Assembly: GCA_947476475.1 (NCBI GenBank)
Contig: CANJQT010000007.1
Location: 1 to 64,000, forward strand
DNA: 64,000 nucleotides
Direction: 5' to 3'
Source of the DNA: Paracoccaceae bacterium
Lineage (GTDB): Bacteria; Pseudomonadota; Alphaproteobacteria; Rhodobacterales; Rhodobacteraceae
The position numbers and the translations under genes were made by a program. The notes beneath the pieces were generated by a model. The model worked only from the letters and a program-made list of their open reading frames with translations, ran no database searches and was not told where the DNA came from. This document shows positions 42,986-52,881 of this stretch, one piece after another (positions within the stretch are counted from its first letter, which is position 1; every line of letters starts with the position of its first letter).

Positions 42986-43435
42986 TCAGGGGTTGAACCT
43001 CCAGATCCACAAGTTCAGCGAAGCAGCGATGGTCAGCCACGCCAGATAGGGTGCAATCAGCGCCCCCGCCAGACGGTCAAGCCGCCAGAAGGCCACAAGC
43101 ATAAACGCCACGGCCAGCCAAAGGCCGCAGATAATCGCCAGCCCCGCGCCCACGCGATGCGCCCCGAAGAACACCGGCGTCCAAAGCGTGTTGAGCGCGA
43201 TCTGCAAGGCAAAGAGCGCCAGTGCGATACCGGCACCCGGCAGGTTCGCCACCCGTGCCGCGGCAATCGCCATCAGCACATAAAGCGTTGTCCAGACCAC
43301 CGGAAAGACCCACCCGGGCGGCGTCCATGGCGCCCGGTTAAGGCTTGCGTACCAGTCCGAAGGGCTGAACAGACTGCCCGTTGCTGCCGCCACAGTGACC
43401 GAAGCCAGAAAAATGACCAGTACGCGCCAGTCCAT
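42986..43435 (-). CDS. TspO/MBR family tryptophan-rich sensory protein
   Basis: SDWYASLNRAPWTPPGWVFPVVWTTLYVLMAIAA; LALFALQIALNTLWTPVFFGAH. Confidence 0.95.
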   Translation of the reverse strand: MDWRVLVIFLASVTVAAATGSLFSPSDWYASLNRAPWTPPGWVFPVVWTTLYVLMAIAAARVANLPGAGIALALFALQIALNTLWTPVFFGAHRVGAGLAIICGLWLAVAFMLVAFWRLDRLAGALIAPYLAWLTIAASLNLWIWRFNP

Positions 43436-43438
43436 CCT

Positions 43439-43792
43439 TTATCCTTCCACCGCTACGTAAACCTTGCGCACATGTTCGATCACCCGCCATTCGCCCTTCC
43501 AGCCCAAAGGCAGGTTGAACGCGTCACCGGGGCCAAACCGTTGCACCCTGCCATCGGCGTGGGTCAGTTCCACCAGCCCTTTCAGGAAATGGCAGAATTC
43601 CGACGAAGCGCTGCGGTCGGCCATGAACCGGCCGGGCGTGCATTCCCAAAGGCCGATGTCCACCTTGCCGTCGGGCGAGGTAAACAGCGACAGAGCTGCC
43701 TCTTTCTGGTTCCCCTCGATCGAGGTAGGCTTGGGCTTCAGCGGGCCAAGGTCGGTATCGGCAAGATGCAGAAAGGCGGACAGGTCGATCAT
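43439..43792 (-). CDS. cupin domain-containing protein
   Basis: KVDIGLWECTPGRFMADRSASSEFCHFLKGLVELTHADGRVQRFGPGDAFNLPLGWKGEW. Confidence 0.88.
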   Translation of the reverse strand: MIDLSAFLHLADTDLGPLKPKPTSIEGNQKEAALSLFTSPDGKVDIGLWECTPGRFMADRSASSEFCHFLKGLVELTHADGRVQRFGPGDAFNLPLGWKGEWRVIEHVRKVYVAVEG

Positions 43793-43815
43793 GGCTTCTC
43801 TCTTGTTAAAAGGGG

Positions 43816-45036
43816 TCAAACGGCAAATGTCGCTTCAACGGCGCGCAGGCCCGCCATCGTCTGGTGGTAAAGATCCTCGCAGGTGAAGTCGGGCCAGGTT
43901 GACAGCTTCACCACCATCATACCGGTATCGGGGGCCACCATCACCATCTGGCCAAAGATCCCAAAGCAGTAATGACGGCCAAGGGTGCTGTCTTCCACCC
44001 AGAACTGGTTGCGATAGGTGCCGTTCGGCCAAGCCTTGTAATTATCTTCATCATAAAGCCCATGCGTGCCGTGCCGAATATCCTGGCACCAGGCGGCGGG
44101 CATGACCTGCCGCCCCTCGACCCGCCCCTCGTTCAGCAGCATCAGGCCAAAGCGCGCCATATCGCGCAGGCTGGCGCAGATGCCGCCGCAGGCCAGCCCA
44201 TAACCGGACCGGTCCACGGTCATGTCCGCATCCTCTGCCGCGCCCATCGGTTGCCAGATCCGTTCGGAAATGATTTGCGGCAGGCGCTTGCCCGTCACCC
44301 GTTCCATCGCATGGCCCAGAACGTCAGTCTCGATCGACCGATAGTTGAAGCGCGCACCATGGTCGGCCTCGGCCACCTTCATCTGCAGGATCTGTTCCCA
44401 CATGCAGGTCGGCCAGTTCGACACATCCATACCTTCGGGCGCCGGTTTCCAGCCGGAGGCATAATCCATCTTGCCCACATCGCTGTCGCGCACCGCGTAG
44501 TCTTCGACGAAGCGCACGCCCGAGGTCATGTCGAACACCTGTTGCAGCGTCGCCCCGTTCCAGGCTGTCGCGGCCAGTTCCGGCAGATAGGCGGTGATCG
44601 GGCGAGCGGGGTCCAGAAGCCCCTCGGCGATCAGGCAGCCAGCTGCGGCGGCGGTGATGGATTTCGACACCGATTGCAGCAGGTGCGGGCTGCGTTCGTC
44701 CATGCCATTGTGGTAACTTTCATGCAGAACACGGCCATTCTTCCACACATAGATCGCGTCGGTATAGGTGTCGTCCAGCATCTGGGCGAAACTGGTCATC
44801 TGCCCGTCAACGCCCTTGTAGGTGAAATCGTTCAGCGCAGCTGTGCCTGTCGAAAGCGCCGAAGGCTGCGCGGCCCGCCGGATCGGCGTGGTGGGCACCA
44901 TTTCGCGCACATGCTGAAACGCCCAGCGGTTCCAAGGCGCGCGGTCCCAGTCGATCAGCGGCGGTCGCATGTCGCGCGGTGGCGGAGAGCCGACCATGAT
45001 TGGCGGAACCGGACCGGAGTTCTTGTAGCTTTGCAT
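43816..45036 (-). CDS. serine hydrolase (class C beta-lactamase-like)
   Basis: SVSKSITAAAAGCLIAEGLLD (SxxK); YRSIETDVLGHAMERVTGK. Confidence 0.9.
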   Translation of the reverse strand: MQSYKNSGPVPPIMVGSPPPRDMRPPLIDWDRAPWNRWAFQHVREMVPTTPIRRAAQPSALSTGTAALNDFTYKGVDGQMTSFAQMLDDTYTDAIYVWKNGRVLHESYHNGMDERSPHLLQSVSKSITAAAAGCLIAEGLLDPARPITAYLPELAATAWNGATLQQVFDMTSGVRFVEDYAVRDSDVGKMDYASGWKPAPEGMDVSNWPTCMWEQILQMKVAEADHGARFNYRSIETDVLGHAMERVTGKRLPQIISERIWQPMGAAEDADMTVDRSGYGLACGGICASLRDMARFGLMLLNEGRVEGRQVMPAAWCQDIRHGTHGLYDEDNYKAWPNGTYRNQFWVEDSTLGRHYCFGIFGQMVMVAPDTGMMVVKLSTWPDFTCEDLYHQTMAGLRAVEATFAV

Positions 45037-45117
45037 CAGGCATCCCTTCATCGGCGCAATGGAATTGCGCACCCTTCCTTTTTCTGCGCGCCCCGCCCGG
45101 TCAAGCCGGGTTGCGGA

Positions 45118-46086
45118 TCAGCCGCGCAAACGGTCCATTGCCCGCACCAGTTCGGCGGTGATCCCCACTTCCGACAGCGCGTGCCCCGCGCCCGGGACCA
45201 TCCGCAGGTCGGCCCGCTTCCAGCCCTGCGCCAGCAGCCACGCTGATTGCGGCGGGCAAATCATGTCATAACGGCCCTGCACGATCACCGCGGGAACATG
45301 CTCGATCCGCCCACGGTCGCGCAGGATCTGGCCGTCCTCCTCCAGAAACCCCTTGTTCAGGAAATAGTGGTTTTCCAGCCGGGCGAAGGCGCGGGCATAT
45401 TCGGGGGCCGCGTCCCCCACCATCCCGTCATTCTCGATCGAGGCCAGCGCATTTTCCCACCCCGCCCAGGCGCGGGCAAAGCGGGTCTCGGTGATGTAGT
45501 CGCCCGAAAACAGCCGACGGTGATAGGCGGCGATCATGTCGTGGCGCTCCGCTTCGGGGATGATCCCGGCGAAAGATTGCCAAAGGTCGGGCCAGAAGGC
45601 CGCGGCACCGCCGCCATAAAACCAGTCCAGTTCGCGCTGCATCATCAGGAAGACCCCGCGCAGGATCAGATGGCGAACCCGGTCCGGATGCGCTTCGGCA
45701 TAAAGCAGCGCAAGGGTCGCCCCCCAGCTGCCGCCAAACACCGTCCAGCTGTCGATCTCCAGCGCACTGCGGATCGCCTCGATATCGGCAATCAGATCCC
45801 AGGTCGTGTTCGCCTCGACCGTGGCATGGGGGCGCGACCGGCCGCAGCCGCGCTGATCGAACAGCACGATCCGGTAATGGGCGGGGTCGAAATAGCGCCG
45901 CATCGCCGGCGAACAACCGCCCCCCGGCCCGCCATGCAGCACGACGACGGGCTGGCCCTGCGGGTGCCCGGATTGTTCGACATAAATGCGGTGGCCGCCC
46001 GGCACATCCATCTGCCGCTGATCGAATGGTTCGATCGGCGGATAAAGGTGGCTGCCTGCGCGCTTTTGCCCTGCGATACGGTCCAT
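45118..46086 (-). CDS. pip: prolyl aminopeptidase (alpha/beta hydrolase)
   Basis: VVVLHGGPGGGCSPAMRRYFDPAHYRIVLFDQRGCGRSRPHA; VFGGSWGATLALLYAEAHP. Confidence 0.95.
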   Translation of the reverse strand: MDRIAGQKRAGSHLYPPIEPFDQRQMDVPGGHRIYVEQSGHPQGQPVVVLHGGPGGGCSPAMRRYFDPAHYRIVLFDQRGCGRSRPHATVEANTTWDLIADIEAIRSALEIDSWTVFGGSWGATLALLYAEAHPDRVRHLILRGVFLMMQRELDWFYGGGAAAFWPDLWQSFAGIIPEAERHDMIAAYHRRLFSGDYITETRFARAWAGWENALASIENDGMVGDAAPEYARAFARLENHYFLNKGFLEEDGQILRDRGRIEHVPAVIVQGRYDMICPPQSAWLLAQGWKRADLRMVPGAGHALSEVGITAELVRAMDRLRG

Positions 46087-46131
46087 CAATCTACTATATA
46101 AGCCTTTCAAGGCCCCCGCCACCCGGAGAGA

Positions 46132-46872
46132 ATGCAGATGCTGAATACGGTAAACCCCGCCGAGGTCGCGAAATTCGAGGCAATGGCAGCCGAATGGTGG
46201 GACGCGGGCGGCAAGTTCAAGCCGTTGCACATGATGAATCCGGTCCGGCTGGACTACATCACCCGCCAGATCGCCGCCGAATTCGGGCGCGACCTGTCAA
46301 CCCCCCAGCCCTTCGCCGGCCTGCGCCTGCTGGACATCGGCTGTGGCGGCGGATTGCTGTCTGAACCGATGGCGCGGCTGGGTGCCATCGTGGTGGGCGC
46401 GGATGCGGCAGCCGGCAATATCCCTGTGGCCGCCCTGCATGCCGAACAGTCCGGCCTTGCCATCGATTACCGTCACACGACGGCCGAAGCCCTATCTGCA
46501 GCGGGTGAGGCCTTCGACGTGGTTCTGGCGATGGAGATCGTCGAACATGTCGCCGACCCGCAGGGCTTTGTCACCACTTGCCACGACTTGCTCAAACCCG
46601 GCGGGCTGATGATCATGTCGACCCTGAACCGCACCACCAAAAGCTTTCTTGCCGCGATCATCGGCGCGGAATGGATCATGCGCTGGCTGCCAAAGGGCAC
46701 CCATGACTGGGCAAAATTTATTCAGCCCGAAGAACTGAAAGCCCTGATCCGGCGCGCCGGCCTTGATCCGGTCGATGCCAAGGGCTTCACCTTCAATTTG
46801 GTCGGCTGGCAATGGTCGGTCTCGGACCGGGATCTGTCGGTCAATTATGTGACGGCCAGCCTGCGACGCTGA
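46132..46872 (+). CDS. ubiG: ubiquinone biosynthesis O-methyltransferase
   Basis: [53 protein letters not shown]. Confidence 0.96.
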   Translation: MQMLNTVNPAEVAKFEAMAAEWWDAGGKFKPLHMMNPVRLDYITRQIAAEFGRDLSTPQPFAGLRLLDIGCGGGLLSEPMARLGAIVVGADAAAGNIPVAALHAEQSGLAIDYRHTTAEALSAAGEAFDVVLAMEIVEHVADPQGFVTTCHDLLKPGGLMIMSTLNRTTKSFLAAIIGAEWIMRWLPKGTHDWAKFIQPEELKALIRRAGLDPVDAKGFTFNLVGWQWSVSDRDLSVNYVTASLRR

Positions 46873-46890
46873 GGCGGTGCCCCCCGCGTT

Positions 46891-47334
46891 TCATTCCCCG
46901 CCAAGCCGCTGCCGCAGGTCGCGCAGAACCGGCAGCGCCGCTTTCACCCTGTCCGCCCCCACCGCGCGCACCACATCGCCTATCACCGGGGCAACGGCAG
47001 CCAACGCCGCATCGCGCGCCGACCGGCCCGAGGGGCTGATCGACACGAATTTGCGCCGCGCATCGTCCCAGTCGGGGCGGATATGCACATGGCCCGCCCA
47101 TTCGAGCTTGGACAGGGTATTGGTCATTGCCCCCCGGGTGACGTGAAAGGCATCGGCAAGCTGCGCCGGCGTGCGTTCATCGTTCAGATGCGCAAGGTGG
47201 TTCAGCACCGAAAAATGCGACAGTTCCATCCCCTTGGGCAACACCCGCGCGATCACGTTGCGCGCCAGTTGGTCCGCGGTGAACACCTCGGAAAAAAGCG
47301 CGATTGCCAGGGCGTCGATATGGTCGCTCATCAC
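46891..47334 (-). CDS. MarR family transcriptional regulator
   Basis: winged-helix reading LADAFHVTRGAMTNTLSKLEWAGHVHIRPDWDDARRKFVSISPSG. Confidence 0.9.
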   Translation of the reverse strand: MMSDHIDALAIALFSEVFTADQLARNVIARVLPKGMELSHFSVLNHLAHLNDERTPAQLADAFHVTRGAMTNTLSKLEWAGHVHIRPDWDDARRKFVSISPSGRSARDAALAAVAPVIGDVVRAVGADRVKAALPVLRDLRQRLGGE

Positions 47335-48161
47335 GGCCCCTCGAATGGGCGGTCGTGGGTCAGGCTTGGCACACGGGCGCGCGCCTTGCGGACGGCATCA
47401 AGGTCCAGATCAACCAGTGTCACCCCCGGATCACTGCCGCCATCGGCCAGCACTTCGCCCCACGGCGCCACGGCCAGCGAATGGCCGTGGGTGCGGCGCG
47501 GGCGGCCATTGTGGCTGGCGTGGCTGCCGCATTGCGCCGGGGCCAGAACGAAACAGCCGTTTTCAATAGCCCGCGCGCGCAACAGGCTCTCCCAATGCGC
47601 CGCCCCTGTGGTGTCGTTGAAGGCGGCGGGCACGGTCAGGATTGTCGCCCCCGCCTGCGCCAGCCGCCGGTAAAGCTGCGGGAAGCGCACGTCATAGCAC
47701 ACGCTCAGGCCGATCGCGCCGAACGGCGTCTGGGCCAGCACCGCGCGGTCACCGGGCCGGTAGCCCGACGATTCGCGATATTGCTCGGTTTCTGACACGT
47801 TCACGTCGAACATATGGATCTTGTCATAGCGGGCAGCAATCCCGCCATCGGGGCCGATCAGGAAAGACCGGTTGGCAAAGCGCCCGTCCGCATCCCCGGT
47901 CAGCAGCCCCAGCGAGCCGATCAAAAGCCAGATCCCCAGCCGCGCTGCTTCGGCCCGCAGGGCGGCCAGGGTCGGATCATCGCTTTCATGGCGCAAAACG
48001 GCGTGCTGATGGACGCGGTCGGACGACAGGCAATTCGTCACCTCCGGCGTCAGGATAAATCCTGCCCCGCCGGCATGGGCCTTGCGGATCAGATCCAGCG
48101 TCACCGGCAGGTTCGCTGCCGGATCGTCACTGACAGAAAGCTGGATAAGGCCCGCGCGCAT
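47331..48161 (-). CDS. carbon-nitrogen hydrolase (nitrilase superfamily, Nit-like)
   Basis: FILTPEVTN; YDKIHMFDV; IGLSVCYDVRFPQLYRRLAQAGA. Confidence 0.93.
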   Translation of the reverse strand: MRAGLIQLSVSDDPAANLPVTLDLIRKAHAGGAGFILTPEVTNCLSSDRVHQHAVLRHESDDPTLAALRAEAARLGIWLLIGSLGLLTGDADGRFANRSFLIGPDGGIAARYDKIHMFDVNVSETEQYRESSGYRPGDRAVLAQTPFGAIGLSVCYDVRFPQLYRRLAQAGATILTVPAAFNDTTGAAHWESLLRARAIENGCFVLAPAQCGSHASHNGRPRRTHGHSLAVAPWGEVLADGGSDPGVTLVDLDLDAVRKARARVPSLTHDRPFEGP

Positions 48162-48164
48162 CCG

Positions 48165-48422
48165 TCACGCCGCCAAAAGCGGGTCTAGCCTGCCAGCATG
48201 ATCCAGTGCGTAAATCTTATCGCAGTCGCCGACATGCTGGCCGTTGACGAAGATCTGCGGCACGGTGCGGCTGCCCCCGGCGCGCTGGGTCATCGCCTGA
48301 CGCAGGGCGGGGTCGCGCGAGACGTCGATTTCTTCATAGCTTACACCCTTCGTCGCCAGAAGCTGCTTGGCAGCCCGGCAATAGGGGCAGGTAGGTGTGG
48401 TGTAGATTTCAACGCGGCGCAT
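48165..48422 (-). CDS. grxC: glutaredoxin 3
   Basis: VEIYTTPTCPYCRAAKQLL; GGSRTVPQIFVNGQHVGDCDKIYALD. Confidence 0.96.
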   Translation of the reverse strand: MRRVEIYTTPTCPYCRAAKQLLATKGVSYEEIDVSRDPALRQAMTQRAGGSRTVPQIFVNGQHVGDCDKIYALDHAGRLDPLLAA

Positions 48423-48457
48423 GATGTCCTTCCTGAAGTCTTGATGACTATAGGGAT

Positions 48458-49183
48458 TTAGGCATCCTTCGCAACGCGTGCCAGAGCCAGAACGGAAACC
48501 TGTGTTGCGCCTGCCGCATGGCAGGCATCGGCGGCGGCGGCAAAAGTGGCGCCCGAGGTCATCACATCATCGACCAGCAGAACATGCCGCCCGACCATCT
48601 TGCCTCTGCGGCGCGGATGGACGCGAAACGCGTCCTCCAGATTGGCAAAGCGCTGATCGCGGCTTTTGCCTTCCTGGCTTTCGGTCTGACGCGGGCGCAC
48701 AAGAAGATCTGGGCAATGATCGATCCCGGTGATTTTCGCCAGCGAACGGCCAAGCAAGGCCGACTGGTTGTAGCGGCGGCGCAAAAGGCGGGTCCAGTGC
48801 AAGGGGATCGGGGCAGCGATCATACCGTTGGTCATGATCGGGCGGACGGCGCGGGCCAGCCAGCCCGCCATCGGGCGGATCAGGTCCAGCCGGTCGGCAT
48901 GTTTCAGCGACAGCACCAAATCGCGCCCCTTGTCGCGGTAAAGACAGACGGCGCGGCCCCGGTCCCACGGGCGGGCGATCGTCAGGCAATCATCGCAATA
49001 TTCCGGCCGCCCCTCGTCTTCGCCAGGCAGGGGGGTGCCGCATTTGTCGCATACCAGCCCGGCGATGAAGGACATGTCACGCCAGCAATCGGGGCACAGG
49101 CCGAAGTCTGACGCGACCTGCCCGCCACAGCCCACGCAGGTTGGCGGAAAAAGAAGATGCAGCGCGCTTTCTATTCCCATCAT
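48458..49183 (-). CDS. ComF family phosphoribosyltransferase-like protein
   Basis: N-terminal zinc ribbon CVGCGGQVASDFGLCPDCW; PRT motif VLLVDDVMTSGATFAAAADA. Confidence 0.93.
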   Translation of the reverse strand: MMGIESALHLLFPPTCVGCGGQVASDFGLCPDCWRDMSFIAGLVCDKCGTPLPGEDEGRPEYCDDCLTIARPWDRGRAVCLYRDKGRDLVLSLKHADRLDLIRPMAGWLARAVRPIMTNGMIAAPIPLHWTRLLRRRYNQSALLGRSLAKITGIDHCPDLLVRPRQTESQEGKSRDQRFANLEDAFRVHPRRRGKMVGRHVLLVDDVMTSGATFAAAADACHAAGATQVSVLALARVAKDA

Positions 49184-49205
49184 CCGCCCCTAAATTCCGT
49201 CCACC

Positions 49206-50030
49206 ATGCAAGAACCGCCCAAACTGACGGACCGCCGCACCCTTGACCTCAACCGCGCCCGTGCGCGGCGGATCGGCCTTGCGCCTTTCCTGCACGAAGA
49301 AGCGATTGCCGAAATTCAGGAAAGACTGGCTCTGGTTAACAGAAGGTTTACAAAACCCGCTGTCGTCACGGCTTTTCCGGAAATCTGGGCCAGCGCCCTG
49401 CCCGGCGCGCGGATCGTGCCCGATGATGACGTGCTGGCGCTGGAACCGCAGGCGCATGATCTAGTGATTCATGCTATGGGCCTGCACTGGGCCAATGACC
49501 CGGTGGGCCAAATCATTCAGTGCGCCCGCGCCCTGCAACCGGACGGGTTGTTTCTGGCGGCATTGCCCGGGGGGCGCAGCCTTCAGGAACTGCGCGCCAG
49601 CCTTGCCGAGGCGGAAAGCAGGCTGACCGGCGGACTTTCCCCCCGCGTGCTGCCGATGGCAGAGATCCGCGATCTGGGCGGACTTCTGGGCCGCGCGGGC
49701 CTTGCGCTGCCGGTGGCGGATTCGCTGATGCTGAATGCCAGCTACCGCGACCTTGCCCATCTGGCCCATGACCTGCGCGCCATGGGTGAAAGCAATGCCT
49801 TGGCCGCCCGCAGCCGCCGCCCCGCGCAGCGCGATCTGTTCACGCTTGCCGCCCGCATCTATGCGGAAAGCTACCCTGCGGGCGACGGCCGGATCAGCGC
49901 CAGCTATGAGCTGATCTTCCTGACCGGCTGGACCCCGCACCCCAGCCAGCAAAAACCCCTGCGCCCCGGATCCGCACTGACGCGGCTGGCCGATGCGCTG
50001 AAGGCCGACCAGACGGAACCGGGCAATTGA
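49206..50030 (+). CDS. SAM-dependent methyltransferase (NDUFAF5/BioC-like)
   Basis: LDLNRARARRIGLAPFLHEEAIAEIQERLALVNRRF; LHWANDPVGQIIQCARALQPDGLFLAALPGGRSLQELR. Confidence 0.85.
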   Translation: MQEPPKLTDRRTLDLNRARARRIGLAPFLHEEAIAEIQERLALVNRRFTKPAVVTAFPEIWASALPGARIVPDDDVLALEPQAHDLVIHAMGLHWANDPVGQIIQCARALQPDGLFLAALPGGRSLQELRASLAEAESRLTGGLSPRVLPMAEIRDLGGLLGRAGLALPVADSLMLNASYRDLAHLAHDLRAMGESNALAARSRRPAQRDLFTLAARIYAESYPAGDGRISASYELIFLTGWTPHPSQQKPLRPGSALTRLADALKADQTEPGN

Positions 50031-50082
50031 CCCCGCAACAGAAACCGCGCATGTCGCCCGCGACAGCTTTCAGGATCCGATC

Positions 50083-51132
50083 ATGACCAATGAGTTCCGC
50101 GCCTTGCCCCACGCCCCGGCGGATCACCCGGCGGTCAGGCAACCGAAAATCGGCATCCTGTTCGCCAATCTTGGCACGCCGGACGGCTACAGTTATTGGC
50201 CGATGCGCCGCTATCTGTCGGAATTCCTGTCGGACAAGCGGGTGATCGACTACCCCGCCTGGAAATGGCAGCCGATCCTGCAACTGATCATCCTGACCAA
50301 GCGCCCCAAGGCCAAGGGCCGCGATTACCAGTCGATCTGGAACCATGAGCGCAACGAAAGCCCGATGCTGACGATCACCCGCCAGCAGACCGAAAAGCTG
50401 CGTGCGGCGGCGGTGGCCGAATGGGGCGACCGGGTCATGGTTGATTTCTGCATGCGCTACGGCAATCCCTCGACCGAAAGCGTGGTGCAAAAGATGGTGG
50501 CCGAGGGGTGCGAAAAGATCCTGTTCTTCCCGCTTTACCCCCAATATGCGGGTGCCACCGTTGCCACCGCCAACGACCAGTTCTTCCGCGCCCTGATGAA
50601 GGAAAAGCGCCAGCCCGCTGCGCGCACCGTAGCCGAATATTTCGATCATCCGCTTTACATCGATGCGCTGGCGGGTTCGGTGACGCGTGCCTATGCGGCA
50701 CTGGATCACCGGCCAGATGTTCTGGTCGCGTCTTACCACGGCATGCCAAAACGCTATCTGATGGAAGGCGACCCCTACCATTGCCAGTGCCAGAAAACCA
50801 CGCGCCTGCTGCGCGAACGGTTGGGCTGGGACAAGGCCGCAATCGACACCACCTTCCAGTCGGTCTTTGGCCCGGAAGAATGGCTAAAGCCCTATACGGT
50901 GAAACATGTGGCCGAACTGGCCCGCGCCGGAAAGAAGAAGATCGCGGTGATTTCTCCGGCCTTTGCCGCCGACTGTATCGAGACGCTGGAAGAAATTCAG
51001 GGCGAGATCCGCGAGGAGTTCATGCATGCCGGGGGCGAAAGCTTCACCTATATTCCGTGCCTGAATGACGAAGACGCCCATATCGCCGCCCTGACCGCGG
51101 TTGTGCGGCAGAATCTGGCGGGCTGGGTCTGA
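50083..51132 (+). CDS. hemH: ferrochelatase
   Basis: KIGILFANLGTPDGYSYWPMRRYLSEFLSDKRVID; LVASYHGMPKRYLMEGDPYHCQCQKTTRLL. Confidence 0.97.
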   Translation: MTNEFRALPHAPADHPAVRQPKIGILFANLGTPDGYSYWPMRRYLSEFLSDKRVIDYPAWKWQPILQLIILTKRPKAKGRDYQSIWNHERNESPMLTITRQQTEKLRAAAVAEWGDRVMVDFCMRYGNPSTESVVQKMVAEGCEKILFFPLYPQYAGATVATANDQFFRALMKEKRQPAARTVAEYFDHPLYIDALAGSVTRAYAALDHRPDVLVASYHGMPKRYLMEGDPYHCQCQKTTRLLRERLGWDKAAIDTTFQSVFGPEEWLKPYTVKHVAELARAGKKKIAVISPAFAADCIETLEEIQGEIREEFMHAGGESFTYIPCLNDEDAHIAALTAVVRQNLAGWV

Positions 51133-51155
51133 CAGCTGGTCAGGCGCAGACAAAG

Positions 51156-51184
51156 AAAAAGGCGACGGAAAACCGTCGCCTTTT
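51156..51184. terminator. bidirectional intrinsic terminator after hemH
   Basis: AAAAA-GGCGACGG-AAAA-CCGTCGCC-TTTT. Confidence 0.9.
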
Positions 51185-51205
51185 CTTCTGATTGCTCAGA
51201 AAATA

Positions 51206-51385
51206 TTAGTTGCTGGCAGCGGCCGCAACGAGCAGCAGAACCAGCAGCGGAACGACGATGCCGCCAGCCGACGACGAAGCCTTCGCTTCAACAACTTCCG
51301 GCTCGGTCACAGCTTCGCCCACGCCGCCAGCGAAAGCGGTGGTTGCGGAAAGCGTCAGAGCGGTAGCAAGCGCGATTTTCTTCAT
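51206..51385 (-). CDS. 59-aa secreted/membrane small protein (paralog A)
   Basis: MKKIALATALTLSATTAFAGGVGEAVTEPEVVEAKASSSAGGIVVPLLVLLLVAAAASN; not in the ORF track at this length, read by hand; RBS-like GGAGACA upstream. Confidence 0.8.
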   Translation of the reverse strand: MKKIALATALTLSATTAFAGGVGEAVTEPEVVEAKASSSAGGIVVPLLVLLLVAAAASN

Positions 51386-51686
51386 TTGTATGTCTCCATC
51401 CGCGCCCCAGCAAATGAATCAAGTGAGGATAACTGGGGCAAATTATCGTTACCTCGTGCTGTCGAGTAGCCCGAAGGGTGGGATATATGCAACAGCCCTT
51501 GTGCATCAAAAGCAAAGGTTTCGGGTATTTCGTCAAATAAGCAACACTTCGGCGCATGCCGGATGAGACTGGCGCGCGCTGTCTGGTCGCAATCAGAATT
51601 CTTGTGGCAAACCAAAAATATCCCGACAAAAGGCCGGGCTAACCGTTCAACATCGGCCGTTGGCAGCGGCACGGCGGCTTGGGGTG

Positions 51687-51714
51687 CATCGGGGTCAAAG
51701 CAGGCCCCGATGCG
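51687..51714 (-). terminator. stem-loop downstream of paralog B
   Basis: GCATCGGGG / CCCCGATGC, 9-bp stem, 10-nt loop; no clear U-tract. Confidence 0.5.
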
Positions 51715-51744
51715 GTATTTAGCAGGCCCTTGGGCCAGTGTCGC

Positions 51745-51924
51745 TTAGTTGCTGGCAGCAGCCGCAACCAGCAGCAGAACCAGCAGCGGAACGACGATGC
51801 CGCCAGCCGACGACGACGCTTCAGTGGCGACCGGTTCCGGTTCCATGACCGGTTCAGCAATGCCGCCGGCGAAAGCCGAGGTGGCAGCGAGCGTCAGTGC
51901 AGTTGCAAGCGCAAACTTCTTCAT
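51745..51924 (-). CDS. 59-aa secreted/membrane small protein (paralog B)
   Basis: MKKFALATALTLAATSAFAGGIAEPVMEPEPVATEASSSAGGIVVPLLVLLLVAAAASN; C-terminal 22 residues identical to paralog A. Confidence 0.8.
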   Translation of the reverse strand: MKKFALATALTLAATSAFAGGIAEPVMEPEPVATEASSSAGGIVVPLLVLLLVAAAASN

Positions 51925-52064
51925 CTGTATGTCTCCATCCGCGCCCCGTTTCAAAATGAATGGGATGGCCGGGGCTGCCTCCGTCCCTTAGCATACAAGG
52001 TGCGGTGGACTGGCATTTTTTTCCAGCATTTTTTTCGCCCACCGCAACCGCAGGCACCAGTCTG

Positions 52065-52682
52065 TCAAATCAGCAACACCTGGGTCCCGACCTTGGCCAT
52101 TTCGAACAGTTCGGTGATATGTTCATTATAAAGGCCCACGCAGCCGTTCGACGACCGCCGCCCGATCTTGCGGGTATCATGGGTGCCGTGGATGCGATAG
52201 AACTGCCAGCCCAGGTAAAGCGCGCGCACCCCAAGCGGGTTTGCCGGGTCGCCGCCGGGAATGAACTCGGGCCATTCGGGATAGCGTGCGCGCATCGCTG
52301 GCGTCGGGCGCCATGGCGGATTCACCACCTTGTCCACCACTTCAGTGCGCCCGCGGCGAACCAGATCTTCGGTCAGCGCGACAGAGCAGGGATAAAGCCG
52401 GTAGGTCACCTGATCTTCGTTCCAGTAATGCAGCGCGCGCGAGGTGATATCCACCAGGATGGCACCCTTCCGGAGGTCGGGGAAATAGGGCTGCCATTCC
52501 AGCGAACGGAAGCTGGACATGTTGCGGCGCAGATTGTGGCTGAGGTCGTTTTCGACCTCGGTGCTGTTGGCATCCATCGTGGACTGGGCGAAAGCCGGGG
52601 CGGCAAGGGCCGCTGTGGCGAAAGCTGCGGCACCGCCCAGAAGGGACCGGCGGCTTACTTTGCGCGCGTCTTGTGAACTCAT
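52065..52682 (-). CDS. L,D-transpeptidase (YkuD) with Tat-like signal
   Basis: SRRSLLGGAAAFATAALAAPAFAQ signal; HGTHDTRKIGRRSSNGCVGLYNEHITELF active-site region. Confidence 0.93.
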   Translation of the reverse strand: MSSQDARKVSRRSLLGGAAAFATAALAAPAFAQSTMDANSTEVENDLSHNLRRNMSSFRSLEWQPYFPDLRKGAILVDITSRALHYWNEDQVTYRLYPCSVALTEDLVRRGRTEVVDKVVNPPWRPTPAMRARYPEWPEFIPGGDPANPLGVRALYLGWQFYRIHGTHDTRKIGRRSSNGCVGLYNEHITELFEMAKVGTQVLLI

Positions 52683-52881
52683 TGCCTCATGACTCCGTTT
52701 TGCGGTTAGGGTCCGCACCAGGTCTGATCGCCTGCTTGAAGGACCCATCCTATCTGCTGTCGGGGCGCGCGCGCATGCAAATCAAACCTGCGCGACCTTC
52801 CGCGGCCCGATAATTTGGCGTTTGAACACTGTTTGACGAAACTGTAAAGCACAGCGTGATGAAAATGAGGGCTTCTTGCCG

